Shown here: piece by piece, positions 50,907-60,159 of the stretch | How the letters are laid out: the number at the start of each line of letters is the position of its first letter | Position numbering within the stretch: position 1 is the first letter of the stretch | Assembly (NCBI RefSeq): GCF_027247405.1 | Contig: NZ_CP097463.1 | Span: forward strand, 1,426,001 to 1,490,000 | From: Jatrophihabitans cynanchi | GTDB lineage: Bacteria > Actinomycetota > Actinomycetes > Mycobacteriales > Jatrophihabitantaceae | DNA: 64,000 bases | Direction: 5' to 3' | Program-made: the position numbers and the translations under genes | The notes under the pieces: model-generated | Told to the model about the DNA's origin: nothing | What the model saw: only the letters and a program-made list of their open reading frames with translations | The model's database searches: none

Positions 50907-51028
50907 GATCGCGGCCGGGTGGTGGCCAGCAGCTGGGCAGATCCCATGGCCACCACCGGGCAGTTCTCGTGACCGTCACCGGGCAGGTTTCACGACCGCC
51001 TCTGGGCAGAACTCAATGGCCCTTGACA

Positions 51029-51520
51029 CGCGAGCCGCAGTTGCACGGCTCGGGATGTGACCAGATACCGGACTTAATGTGGATCAGCCGCTCCACGTCG
51101 ATGATCACACCAATCTGTATCGAGATCGAGAAGCCGGACAGGCGTTGGTTCGACCAGACCGGTGACCCGCTGAAGGATTTCGTCCGCCCGCGAACAGCTC
51201 GTGAACTGGGATTCCTGGCTTTCTCGGCCCGAGAATGAGGCGATCTTCCGGTCAGCGTTCAGGCTCAACGTGTACGCCGACTATTCGCTGCGCCCGCAAT
51301 TCCTCCTGATCTAAGGGCGACGAGACGAGCTTGACCCGCGTTGACTCATATCGCGTCAACGTCCAGACGCAACAGCTGTCTGGCTGTTCTTGGGTTTCGC
51401 GGCGCGACCTGCTTCCAGTCGGGCGACCGGTACCCGATCTCGCTGACGCGCACGAGGGGCAGCGCCCCCAGCGACCTGCAACGGTTCGACCATTCGAACG
51501 ATCACGTTCAGGTGGGACCG
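51029..51520 (+). pseudogene. Core remnant of a Shedu-like (DUF4263) gene
   Basis: Directly after the IS21 target duplication the frame reads PQLHGSGCDQIPDLMWISRS, then ITPICIEIEKPDRRWFDQTG and DPLKDF, matching the core of DUF4263/Shedu nuclease-like proteins. A frameshift near 51180 moves the homology to another frame: REQLVNWDSWLSRPENEAIF, then YSLRPQFLLI, a TAA where the family has Tyr, and GRRDEL. Later pieces (DSYRVNVQTQQ, DLQRFDHSNDHVQ) lie in further frames. With the IS21 insertion, at least three lesions make the gene inactive. Shedu is an established anti-phage system; that role is gone here. Confidence 0.72.
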
Positions 51521-51632
51521 AGAGAGAACGTCGCACGTGTCACCGACAGCTTCCGGGGCGGACCATGCTCACAATGAACGTGCGTGGGCCTGCTGATATC
51601 GAGGCCACGCAACCGGCGCTGGACCCGGCTCG

Positions 51633-53651
51633 TTAGATGCTTCGCCAGCGCTTCCTGTGTTGTTCGTCCTTGAAGTCGTCTGGCTGCAACTGCGCCCTAC
51701 AGTCCAGCCGGTCGTTCAATCCACGGGAACGTTCGGAGATCGTTGGCAGGCGCGGGACCGGTCCCCACGTCTGCCACATGTGTCGAATAAGCTGCGTTGC
51801 GTCCAACGCGTCTACGTCGTTGAAGGACCCTGGACCGTCGGCACGGCCGAGTATCTCCTCTAGCTGTTCAAGCTGAGCGCAAATCGCCTTGATCCGAGTT
51901 AGGGCGGAAGTCAGTTCCGCGCAGCCGTGAAGGCAGGCACGTGCGTGCGCAATCCGCGCGCACGCCAGTCGGCGCATGTCAGGGGTCCATGGGTCGTCAG
52001 CCCCGTCGATGGCGTCCAGGACGTCGTCGGCTGCGATCCATGCGACCGATCGCGCGGCTACTGACTCGGACTCGTGGCGCTTACGCGCGTCCAGGTTCGC
52101 CGGGAGGAAGGTGGACAGCGGCATCGCCGTGAACGTGTTGAGCGCCCGCTCCCAGTGGACATCGACGAGGCGCAGCGCCGCCGTGCCCACCTCGACGACC
52201 GGATGTTCTGTTCCGTCGCGCCAGACGCGGAACGTTTCGACTCGCGGCAGTAATCGGCTGGCGAGAACTAACGCTTGCAAACATGGGTTGATGTTCTCAG
52301 TGTCGAGTTGCTCGACGTGCGCTTCGGCGACTCGGGAGTTGAACACAAGCCGACGGAGCCGCAGACCGTTCGTTCCAAAGAACGCCTCTGCGCGACGCCA
52401 CGGCTGCAAGCGTCCCGGTTCGTCACAGGTCGGGGTGAGCAATCCTGGGTCGCGCTCTCCGGCGCGGTCGTGGGCGAACGCAGCTTCGCAACCTCGAACG
52501 AAAGACACTGCGCCGCTGAATGCGTGTACGACTTGTCGGGGAGTGAACTCCGCATCGTCGACGATGAAAACTTCGCGGTGCCCATCCCAGACGAGCGATT
52601 CGTGAGCTTGCCCGTTGCGGACGTCCCTCAGCACGGCAACGTCGAGCACGGATGCGAGCCAGTCGCCGTCACTCGCGATCGCAGCTTGAAGAGGACCGAG
52701 CGTTGGTGGAACGCTCCATTGCCTGCGGCTAAGGCAACGCATCGTCCACGCGTACTGCCGAAACGGTCCCTCGGTGATCCGCTTGTACACGTCGGCGAGC
52801 TGATGGGCTCGGGTTTCACTGTCGGCTTCGGACCTCAAGTCCTGCAGAGTCGCTATGACCCGCCGCCAGGTCTGTCGGAGTGCCTCGTCGCGCCCGTGCA
52901 GATACGCGAACGCGGCAGCTCTGTCCGTGGGCGCTTCCCGCCTGCTGTGGTCGAGCGCCCAAAGCATCTCGTGCATAGACGAGTAGGCGAGCACGGGATC
53001 GGGAGCGTCGGCGATCCATCCACAAATGCAGACGAGAGCGAGCACGTCGTCCACTGGCTCGACGCCAAGCGACGCGACATGAGGCAGCACTTGCCTCACG
53101 AGGCTTGTCACGTCGTACTTGAACGCTTCGAAGACCCGTGAGGCACTGAACTCTCCTGTCTCGTCGACTGGGCGAGTGCTTAGGCCGAACACGCGACTAA
53201 GACTGTCGTGCTCTTCTTGGCCCGTCGGCTTCTCTGGCTGCTCAAACTCGATACGCGCTGTCCCAGCAATCGACTGAGCGGGCTGCTCGTTCTCCACCAC
53301 CGCAAGCACCGCCGCAACGGCCGTGTCCATTCGCTCGAGCGCCGATGACGCGTCGGCCGCGTTGAACGGTTCGAACGCGCACATCGCCATCAGACGCCAG
53401 ATGGCTGTGCTCCGAACCTCGACGATCTTCTCAAGTTGGCGACGGATACCGTTGAATGGCCGCGTCAGGTCCACATCCTGTACTGCGTGATGTACGGCGG
53501 CGCCGGCTTCTCGAAGTTGCCGCACGTACGTGTTCCAAACACCGGCTGGCAAAGGCACGGTGCTCACGGCGGGGAACGCCCAGGACTTCCGCTCAAGCTC
53601 TGCTCGGACAGGTGCGGCGAGGCGTCGCCGAGCCTCGGCAGGGATAGTCAC
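51633..53651 (-). CDS. Large unknown protein with a HEPN-like RxxxxH motif
   Basis: A 672-residue soluble protein in DNA less GC-rich than the transfer region, so probably recently acquired. No family recognised. The most informative segment is DVAVLRDVRNGQAHESLVWDG around residues 338-356. It contains R345-N-G-Q-A-H350, the RxxxxH motif of HEPN ribonucleases, in a predicted helix followed by a strand, as in HEPN folds of the ApeA or abortive-infection type. The remaining sequence is mixed helical, with Trp/Arg-rich segments such as RCLSRRQWSVPPTLGPLQAA. It stands alone beside defence genes. An HEPN toxin or effector is an inference from one motif. Confidence 0.6.
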   Translation of the reverse strand: MTIPAEARRRLAAPVRAELERKSWAFPAVSTVPLPAGVWNTYVRQLREAGAAVHHAVQDVDLTRPFNGIRRQLEKIVEVRSTAIWRLMAMCAFEPFNAADASSALERMDTAVAAVLAVVENEQPAQSIAGTARIEFEQPEKPTGQEEHDSLSRVFGLSTRPVDETGEFSASRVFEAFKYDVTSLVRQVLPHVASLGVEPVDDVLALVCICGWIADAPDPVLAYSSMHEMLWALDHSRREAPTDRAAAFAYLHGRDEALRQTWRRVIATLQDLRSEADSETRAHQLADVYKRITEGPFRQYAWTMRCLSRRQWSVPPTLGPLQAAIASDGDWLASVLDVAVLRDVRNGQAHESLVWDGHREVFIVDDAEFTPRQVVHAFSGAVSFVRGCEAAFAHDRAGERDPGLLTPTCDEPGRLQPWRRAEAFFGTNGLRLRRLVFNSRVAEAHVEQLDTENINPCLQALVLASRLLPRVETFRVWRDGTEHPVVEVGTAALRLVDVHWERALNTFTAMPLSTFLPANLDARKRHESESVAARSVAWIAADDVLDAIDGADDPWTPDMRRLACARIAHARACLHGCAELTSALTRIKAICAQLEQLEEILGRADGPGSFNDVDALDATQLIRHMWQTWGPVPRLPTISERSRGLNDRLDCRAQLQPDDFKDEQHRKRWRSI

Positions 53652-54108
53652 GGCACGAGCGTATTCGCGCTATCAGTCGAAGTCCGACTCGATATGCGCG
53701 GACGCACTCTGCTCACGTCGCGTGGATCCGCCGCCCGAACCGCCGGCCGTGAGCAGAAGCTAGGCCGCGGGCGCCGCCGAGACACCGGCGCCTCGGTCTG
53801 TCGAGCGCTCGTGTGCGCCCCGAACGAGGTGCACGGATCGAGATGACCCATAACAGCTGACGTGAACTTCCAGCCGATGTTGCACTGGATGTGGTCTCGC
53901 GAACGGTGTCCGCAGCCGCGTGGAAGCACGCGCATATCACTCGGGTCTCGAGCCCGCCGTTCATCGGAGTCTTGAGCCTATTCGGCGTTGCCGGCGTCGG
54001 TCCGAATGTCGATGGCATCTTCAGCGGGAACAGCAAGTAAGGCGTGAACTGAACCACCCGATCTCACATTCGTAGCTGGCGACCGACGGTTGGGTGAACT
54101 TGAGGGCG
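53652..54108. other. Region between the HEPN-like gene and the DUF262 gene
   Basis: No complete gene is supported. On the plus strand 53861-54040 is open and reads like the C-terminus of a protein (DVVSRTVSAAAWKHAHITRV, then FIGVLSLFGVAGVGPNVDGI, stop at 54038-54040), without a start signal. It may be a gene remnant. Nothing else is visible. Confidence 0.35.
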
Positions 54109-55263
54109 TTACGACTCCTCGGTTTCGTCGCGCTCGGGTAGTTCGCCATCAGCGATCCCATCGAGTCCGCCGAGCGGGTCGATCGCGGTGTAGCCCGCGA
54201 TGTACGTTGCGAGAATTTCCGCGCGGCGGGCCAACGCTCGGCCATCGTTCGTCGACTGCACGAAGACGTTGTACTCGCGGAGTCTCGCGTTGGCCGGCCG
54301 GCCGTAGGCGGGCTCGTCCTCCACCATCTGCGCGGCCTGGCGTCTGAGCTGCTCGAATTCCGCCAACTTGCCTCGATCGACAGCATCCGCGAACGCCCGT
54401 TGTCGGAAGGCGATGTAGTAGACGACGACGGTGCCGATCGACGCGAGCAGTCGATCGTCCTCATCGAAGACGGTGACCATGCGGTCGAGCGTCTGCTGAG
54501 CGAGTGCTTGGTACGCCTGCATGTCAGCCGCCGTGATGCGGGGAGAGGCACCGCGTGTGGCTACGAACAGGTCGTAGAGAGTTTCAGCTTTGGTATCGGT
54601 GATCTTCTGACGGCTCGCGACCTGGTGCTCGATCGCGAGGAATTTGGCGCCGAGTTCCCGGTACTTGTAGCGGGCGCTCCGGATCGGCGAACGGATGACG
54701 AGCAGCTCGTGCTCGGCCAGTGTGTTCGCCGCGTCGCGGGTGGGTCCAGTGAGCGCGTTACGACGTTCGGCAGCATTGAGCGCCGCGGAGGCGTTCAATC
54801 GCTGGAACATCTCCTCGATCAGATCCCCGCTGTCGCTCGTAACACGGACGATCGGCAGCTCAAAGTCGACAAAGCGGCGGGCGAGCAGCGGATACTCGGC
54901 TTGGAGGGTGGATAGCGTCATTCCCGCTGCCTTGACGGCTTCGTCCTCGAAGAAGACGAAGTCTTCGGCCAGCTTGAGCTGGTCGGCGAGGAAGGCGAGG
55001 ATGGCTTCCAGTCGTTGCTTTCCGTCGATGACGGCGTACTGGTAGGCAAGCCCTTCCGGGCTGACCCTTCGCACGGTCGCGGTCTCGAAGTAGAGCTTCG
55101 GCACGTCGAGGCCGTTGATGATCGAGTCGATGAGCGCGCTGCGGGCACCCGGTTTCCAGACGTCGCTCTCGCGCTGGTATGGCGGGTCGAGGTTGACCAC
55201 GCCCTTCATTCGGTGGAACCGCGAGACTGTGATCTCGGGCAGTAGCTCCGTTCGTATTTTCAT
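54109..55263 (-). CDS. DUF262 domain protein (ParB/Srx-like fold)
   Basis: A 384-residue soluble protein. The N-terminal DUF262 core is clear: LDPPYQRESDVW, VPKLYFETATVRR, YAVIDGKQRLEAILAFL (the D-G-x-Q-R nucleotide-binding motif) and MFQRLNASAALNAAERRNAL. A helical C-terminal domain of about 180 residues follows, acidic at the end. DUF262 is the N-terminal half of GmrSD type IV restriction enzymes, but the DUF1524 HNH domain found there is absent. The ATG at 55263 overlaps the stop of the FRG gene, so the pair is transcribed together. It probably senses or binds modified DNA or nucleotides; that is inference. Confidence 0.82.
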   Translation of the reverse strand: MKIRTELLPEITVSRFHRMKGVVNLDPPYQRESDVWKPGARSALIDSIINGLDVPKLYFETATVRRVSPEGLAYQYAVIDGKQRLEAILAFLADQLKLAEDFVFFEDEAVKAAGMTLSTLQAEYPLLARRFVDFELPIVRVTSDSGDLIEEMFQRLNASAALNAAERRNALTGPTRDAANTLAEHELLVIRSPIRSARYKYRELGAKFLAIEHQVASRQKITDTKAETLYDLFVATRGASPRITAADMQAYQALAQQTLDRMVTVFDEDDRLLASIGTVVVYYIAFRQRAFADAVDRGKLAEFEQLRRQAAQMVEDEPAYGRPANARLREYNVFVQSTNDGRALARRAEILATYIAGYTAIDPLGGLDGIADGELPERDETEES

Positions 55264-56072
55264 GCCGGCCCTCGCCCGTGGCCGGCCTTGATGCGATTCG
55301 CGATGCGATCAAGATCTCGATAGATGGAGACCTCGTTGAAGCCGAGAGTGTCGAGTTGTTCGCGCAGGTCGGGCTTCGCGTCACCTGGGACGACGAACGC
55401 TTGGAGGGCCTTCGCCTTCCGCAGTGGCTCTGGTTCGCTATTCGCGGTTGGCAGTTGCGAAACGGTGAACGTCCCGGTCTGGAAGCGAATCCGGTCGAAC
55501 ACCAACGGCGCGACGACGGCGCGGGGCTTGGAGGGGTTCTCCGCGTCCTTGCCCGGCAGATAGTCCTTGAGCTTTCCGTCCCCGTCCGAGAGCAGTCGCG
55601 GGTGGCCGCCATCGCTGTCGCCGGCCTCGACGTTCAGGTCGTTCGGGTGGAGGACGAAGAACTCTCCGTCCATCTCGACGCCGGTGTCCGCGGACTCTGA
55701 CCCACGTTCGCAGGCGAAGAACAGTGCGACGAGCGGGCTTTGTGACCAGTCGAGGAGTCGCGTCGGCAGAGCATGGTGCTGGGCGAAGGTGATCCAGCCC
55801 CAGTCGTCGAACGCGTACTGAAGTCCGGCCGCTGCCGCTTCCTGGCGGAACCGTGCGAGCATTGCGCGTTCGCCAGTCCGGTGGCGTTCGATGCGGAACG
55901 CGGACGCCTCGAGGCGCCAACTCTGGTCGCGGTGGCCGCGGTACCAGACCTCGCGCCCGTCCGCCGTGATCGGTGCCAGTACCCGCATTAAGTCTTCTAC
56001 GGACCCGATCGTCGGGGTCTCAGATTTTGCGTCGACCACTTCTGTCACAGCGGCCAAATTTAGCAGTGTCAA
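55260..56072 (-). CDS. FRG domain protein
   Basis: A 270-residue protein with an FRG domain in its first 110 residues: VWYRGHRDQSWRLEASAFRI, RFRQEAAAAGLQY and the hallmark WITFAQHHALPTRLLDWSQS followed by PLVALFFACE. The C-terminal part is mixed alpha/beta. FRG domains often occur next to restriction, toxin or nucleotide-related genes; the biochemical function is not established. It overlaps the DUF262 gene by four bases. The ATG at 56072 is 96 bp from the divergent GHKL ATPase gene, so the two operons share a control region. Confidence 0.8.
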   Translation of the reverse strand: MTLLNLAAVTEVVDAKSETPTIGSVEDLMRVLAPITADGREVWYRGHRDQSWRLEASAFRIERHRTGERAMLARFRQEAAAAGLQYAFDDWGWITFAQHHALPTRLLDWSQSPLVALFFACERGSESADTGVEMDGEFFVLHPNDLNVEAGDSDGGHPRLLSDGDGKLKDYLPGKDAENPSKPRAVVAPLVFDRIRFQTGTFTVSQLPTANSEPEPLRKAKALQAFVVPGDAKPDLREQLDTLGFNEVSIYRDLDRIANRIKAGHGRGPA

Positions 56073-56168
56073 CGGGGCTTGTAGATCGACCGAACTGTCG
56101 TCCGGCGCGGATAAGGTTCGGGGCAGGCTCCGGCGGACGGCTGGCAGCGACCTGGAGGGAATGGTTCG

Positions 56169-58499
56169 GTGAGTTCAGAGCCCCGCGTCGCCGTTGGGGA
56201 AGAGACGATCGACGTCACCCCGCACCCGCGGCTGCTCGCCGTCCTGGGCGATATCGAGTTCGCTCCGTGGCAGTGCCTGGCCGAACTGATCGACAACGCC
56301 TTTGATGACTTCCTGACCGCGCCGCCCGACGGTGAGACGCCGACAGTGGCGATCTCGCTGCCCGCGCGCGGGTCGGACCGCCGCGACGCGCAGGTCTGGA
56401 TCAACGACAACGGCCGGGGAATGAGCCTCGACCACCTCAGTGGCGCTGTTTCGGCCGGTTGGACCAGCAACGCTCGCTACGGGAAACTCGGGCTATTCGG
56501 GATGGGTTTCAACATCGCGACCGCACGGTTAGGCAACACCACAACAGTTCGGACGACCCGAGCGGGTGACCCCGACTGGATCAGCGTCACTCTCGATCTA
56601 CATAACATGGCCGCGAACGCCGACTTCGAGGTCCCGGTCGTCCGCGAGCCGAAAGACGACCTGTCAGTTCATGGCACCGAGATCATCATCAGCGGCCTGA
56701 AGCAGGAGCAGCATGAGGCCCTGTCCCGCCAGCAGGTCAAGATCCGCCGGGTCCTCGGGGACGTCTACTCCTATCTACTACGCGAAAAGGGCTTCTCTCT
56801 GCTCGTCGACAACACGGCGGTGCAACCACTGCTGCCGTGCGTGTGGAACCACGACCGTGCCGTTGTGGTCAGCGGCGAGCGGATCCCGGCCTACATCCCG
56901 ATCGATAAGCAGCTCAGCCCACTGCTCGCCTGCTTGGACTGCGGCCGATGGCAGGATCTCGGCCTAACGCGCTGCGAGGAATGCGGCGGCTCGAACCTTG
57001 AAGAGCGCGAGCGACGCGTCACCGGATGGCTCGGGATCCAGCGGTACTCGCACAAGACCGACTTCGGCGTCGACTTTCTGCGCAACGGGCGCAAGATCCT
57101 TGTCCGCGACCTCAGCCTGTTCTCCTGGGCAGACCCCAACGAGCCAGGCGCGCGGCCGATCCCTGAATACCCCATCGAGGTGCCCAACGAGGGACGCATC
57201 GTCGGCGAGATCCACCTCGACCACGTCCGGGTCAACTACCAGAAGAACGCCTTCGAATACGACACACCGGAGTGGAAGTACGCGGTACGGGTGTTGCGCG
57301 GCGACGGACCGCTTCGGCCGCAGTTCGCGCGCAGCATGGGATACGACACGAACGAGTCGCCGATCGGACTGCTGTTCACCGGCTACCGCCGCCTCGACCC
57401 CGGACTACGTCGCCTGGTCCCCGGCGACGGGAAGACTGCGATCCACCAAAAGGCCCGGGATTGGGCCGAGTTGTTCCGCAAGGGCGTGGCCGACTACCAG
57501 GACGACACCGTCTGGTACGAAGCCGCCCGGCAACACGACATCCCGAAGCCGACCGTGCCACCAGAAGCAACCCAGCCCAGCGAAGACCCGGAGCTGGACG
57601 CCCGGACACGCCTGGACATCCCGGAACCGGGCGAGGCGACACCAGGCCCGATCGACCCGCCGCCGGCCCGCGAAACCGAGGAGCAGAAGCAGCAGCGCTA
57701 CCGAACCGTCGGACAGGTCCTGCCCGACATTTCAGGAGAATATTCGCTGCCGAACTACAGCACCTGGAACGTCACCGTCTACGCCCTGTCCGGCACCGAG
57801 CTCCTCGACAACAACGAGCAGCACGTGCCGGTGTACGCGCAGGGACAACGCGGCCCCGAGGTTCACGTGTTCGTCGACCTCGAGCACCCGCTGTTCACCG
57901 AGTTCGGCAGCGACCCGCGCGAGCACGCCGTGCTGAGCATCGCCGAGTACATGCGTGAACGACGCGGCAGCAGCGCGGCGGTCAGTTCGATCGTGGCCGA
58001 GCTGAAGGATCGGTGCCTGCCAGACCAGAGGGTGACCCCATCGGCGCTGGCCGCGATCGCCCACTCCCTGCTCGCCCGGGTCCGCGACGCCATGCGCCCC
58101 GTGATCGCCGGCAACGCCGAAGGGTTCTGGTCGCTGATCGGCGCGGACGACCACGCCGCCACCGAGCAGACCTACGCCAGTGAAGGGCTGGACCGCGCCT
58201 GGGACGACGTACGCGCGGCGGGCGACTGGATCAGCTACGCGCCGGTGACCTCGGTCGCCCGGCTGATCGGCCAGCGCCCCGGCGACTTCTTCGACGGCAA
58301 GGTCTTTCGTGCCAGCTACGCCGCTTTCCAGGACAGCCACGCCCGGTCGCTGGCCGTCAGCCGCATCGTCGGCTACCTCAACGACGTCGGCCTGCTCGCC
58401 GAACGCCGCGCTCGGCCCCGCCCGGACGATCTGAACCGGGCGCGGCTCAGCTGCCGGTTGCTCGACGACGAGTTGGCGGAGGTCAGCACGGATGAATGA
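56169..58499 (+). CDS. GHKL/MORC-like ATPase of a restriction-type system
   Basis: A 776-residue ATPase of the Hsp90/MutL/MORC fold. Motifs: N-box AELIDNAFDDF (E39, N43), G1 box WINDNGRGMSLDHL (D80), G2 box YGKLGLFGMGFNIATARL (104-121). Around residues 255-280 is a probable zinc ribbon (ACLDCGRWQ and TRCEECGGSN). The C-terminal 300 residues are helical with no named domain. Such MORC-like ATPases are known companions of Vsr and C5-methyltransferase genes. The GTG at 56169 has GGAGGG eight bases upstream; the gene overlaps the next by eight bases. It may clamp or remodel DNA for the helicase-nuclease. Confidence 0.87.
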   Translation: MSSEPRVAVGEETIDVTPHPRLLAVLGDIEFAPWQCLAELIDNAFDDFLTAPPDGETPTVAISLPARGSDRRDAQVWINDNGRGMSLDHLSGAVSAGWTSNARYGKLGLFGMGFNIATARLGNTTTVRTTRAGDPDWISVTLDLHNMAANADFEVPVVREPKDDLSVHGTEIIISGLKQEQHEALSRQQVKIRRVLGDVYSYLLREKGFSLLVDNTAVQPLLPCVWNHDRAVVVSGERIPAYIPIDKQLSPLLACLDCGRWQDLGLTRCEECGGSNLEERERRVTGWLGIQRYSHKTDFGVDFLRNGRKILVRDLSLFSWADPNEPGARPIPEYPIEVPNEGRIVGEIHLDHVRVNYQKNAFEYDTPEWKYAVRVLRGDGPLRPQFARSMGYDTNESPIGLLFTGYRRLDPGLRRLVPGDGKTAIHQKARDWAELFRKGVADYQDDTVWYEAARQHDIPKPTVPPEATQPSEDPELDARTRLDIPEPGEATPGPIDPPPARETEEQKQQRYRTVGQVLPDISGEYSLPNYSTWNVTVYALSGTELLDNNEQHVPVYAQGQRGPEVHVFVDLEHPLFTEFGSDPREHAVLSIAEYMRERRGSSAAVSSIVAELKDRCLPDQRVTPSALAAIAHSLLARVRDAMRPVIAGNAEGFWSLIGADDHAATEQTYASEGLDRAWDDVRAAGDWISYAPVTSVARLIGQRPGDFFDGKVFRASYAAFQDSHARSLAVSRIVGYLNDVGLLAERRARPRPDDLNRARLSCRLLDDELAEVSTDE

Positions 58500-60159
58500 C
58501 TCCTACCTCGACCCGCGGCTGCTCCTGCTCGGCGGCCCGGACCGGTTCACCCGCCAAGTCGAACGGCTGCTCGGCCAACTCGGCTACGCCGATATCGCCA
58601 ACATCGACGGCTCCGGCGACAAGGGCGGCGACTTGTTGGCCAGCATCGCGGGAACGCAATGGGTCCTTCAGTGCAAGTGGCAACGACGCGGCTCGGTCCC
58701 CCAGGCCGGCGTCAACGAGGTCTCCGAGGCGATGGATCACTACCGCGCCGAACGCGGCGTCGTCGTCACCAACCTCGCACCCAGCCGAGACGCCGACACC
58801 CGGCGCCAGGCTCTGGCCAGGATCGGGCAGCGGATCGACTTCTGGACCGGCCACGACCTGACTCAGCTCTGGGAGCAAAGCCCTGACCGCGGTCCCCGCA
58901 TTCGGCTGCGTGACTATCAGCGTGAAGCGGTCACTGCGCTGATCGACGATCTCGATACCGAAGGCCGCGCCCTGCTGGTTTTGGCGACCGGCCTGGGTAA
59001 GACCGTCGTCGGCGGCGAGGTGATCTCCCACCACCTCGACCTTGACCCGACCGCGGACATCCTGGTCGCCGCGCACACTAAGGACCTAGTGGCCCAACTG
59101 GAACGTGCCCTGTGGCGGCACCTGCCCAAGACCGTCAAGACACAGATCCTCACCGGCGACGAGAAGACAGCCGACCTACGAGGCGTCACCTTCGCGACCG
59201 TGGCCAGCGCCCTGAACGCGGCGCTCAGCGGGTACCGGCCGTCGCTGGTGATGGTCGACGAGACCCACCACGTCGGCGAGGACGGCCACTACAGCGCGCT
59301 GCTAGACGAGCTGAAAGACTCCAGCCAGTTCGGCGTCACCGCGACACCCTGGCGCGGCGACAGGTACGACATCGAAGACCACTTCGGGCCCGCCTCCTAC
59401 AAGCTCGGCATAGAGGAGGGCATGCGTCGCGGATACCTCGCTCAAGTCGACTACCGACTGTTCGTCGACAACATCGACTGGGACGTCGTCAAGGACGTCT
59501 CTCGGCGCGCCTACTCGATGAAGGAACTCAATAGCAGACTGTTCCTGCCTCAACGCGACGAAGCCGTCCGAGACGAACTGCTGGCCGCGTGGAACTCCAC
59601 CCTCGATCCGCGCGCGATCGTGTTCTGCCAGACCATCGAGCACGCCGAACGCATGGCCGAACTACTCAGCCGCACCCCCGAGTGGCGCAGCACCAAGGCG
59701 GTCCACACCGGACCCGGCATGTCGATGCGCGAACGCCAACTGCGGCTGCTGGACTTCCGCGCCGGACGGATCCCGATCCTCACCGCGGTCGACATCCTCA
59801 ATGAAGGCGTCGACGTCCCCGACATCAACATTATTTGTTTCGCGCGAGTCACCCACAGCCGCCGCATCTTCGTGCAACAACTCGGCCGCGGTCTGAGGCT
59901 TCGCGAAGGAAAGCACAAGGTCATCGCGCTGGACTTCGTCAGCGACCTGCGCCGTGTCGCCGCCGTCTTGAACCTGCGCCGCCAAACCGGCGCCGACGAG
60001 ATCGAAGTCATCCCCGACGTTCCGCTACCCCAGATCAGCTTCTCCGACGCCAAAGCCGAATCCCTGCTAGAGCAGTGGATCCTGGACGCCGCCTCGCTCG
60101 AGACGGCGAACGACGACGCCCGGTTGCAATTCATCGACCCCGAGATCCCAGCATCATGA
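58492..60159 (+). CDS. Mrr-like nuclease fused to a superfamily 2 helicase
   Basis: A 555-residue DNA-processing enzyme. Residues 1-125 form a restriction-endonuclease (Mrr-type PD-(D/E)XK) domain: GSGDKGGDLLASI (D47) and WVLQCKWQRRG (Q60-x-K62), the D...QxK signature. From about 138 the SF2 helicase begins: RLRDYQREAVTALIDDL, Walker A LATGLGKTVVGG (165-175), DETHH (256-260), GVTATPWRGD (281-290), and the second lobe FCQTIEHAERMAELL, with the arginine-finger motif QLGRGLRLREGK. It is the likely effector that translocates on and cuts unmethylated DNA. The ATG overlaps the GHKL gene. Confidence 0.9.
   Translation: MNDSYLDPRLLLLGGPDRFTRQVERLLGQLGYADIANIDGSGDKGGDLLASIAGTQWVLQCKWQRRGSVPQAGVNEVSEAMDHYRAERGVVVTNLAPSRDADTRRQALARIGQRIDFWTGHDLTQLWEQSPDRGPRIRLRDYQREAVTALIDDLDTEGRALLVLATGLGKTVVGGEVISHHLDLDPTADILVAAHTKDLVAQLERALWRHLPKTVKTQILTGDEKTADLRGVTFATVASALNAALSGYRPSLVMVDETHHVGEDGHYSALLDELKDSSQFGVTATPWRGDRYDIEDHFGPASYKLGIEEGMRRGYLAQVDYRLFVDNIDWDVVKDVSRRAYSMKELNSRLFLPQRDEAVRDELLAAWNSTLDPRAIVFCQTIEHAERMAELLSRTPEWRSTKAVHTGPGMSMRERQLRLLDFRAGRIPILTAVDILNEGVDVPDINIICFARVTHSRRIFVQQLGRGLRLREGKHKVIALDFVSDLRRVAAVLNLRRQTGADEIEVIPDVPLPQISFSDAKAESLLEQWILDAASLETANDDARLQFIDPEIPAS

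Larger units (their letters stand above)
48367..51028 (+). mobile_element. IS21-family insertion sequence with 6-bp target duplication
   Basis: The element runs for about 2662 bp. The left end TGACAGCGGCCA and the reverse complement of the right end TGTCAAGGGCCA align, and both ends carry repeated CTGCCCGG-type blocks, ending inside with the shared CATGGGATCTGCCC. The target duplication CGCGAG is found at 48361-48366 and 51029-51034. The istA and istB genes within are intact, so it could be active. Removing it restores the reading frame of the Shedu-like gene across the junction (VWRE|PQLHG). Confidence 0.9.

Noticed and set aside
54109-55263. GmrSD type IV restriction enzyme
   Set aside because: Only the DUF262 half is present; no DUF1524 HNH motif follows, so a full GmrSD assignment is not supported.
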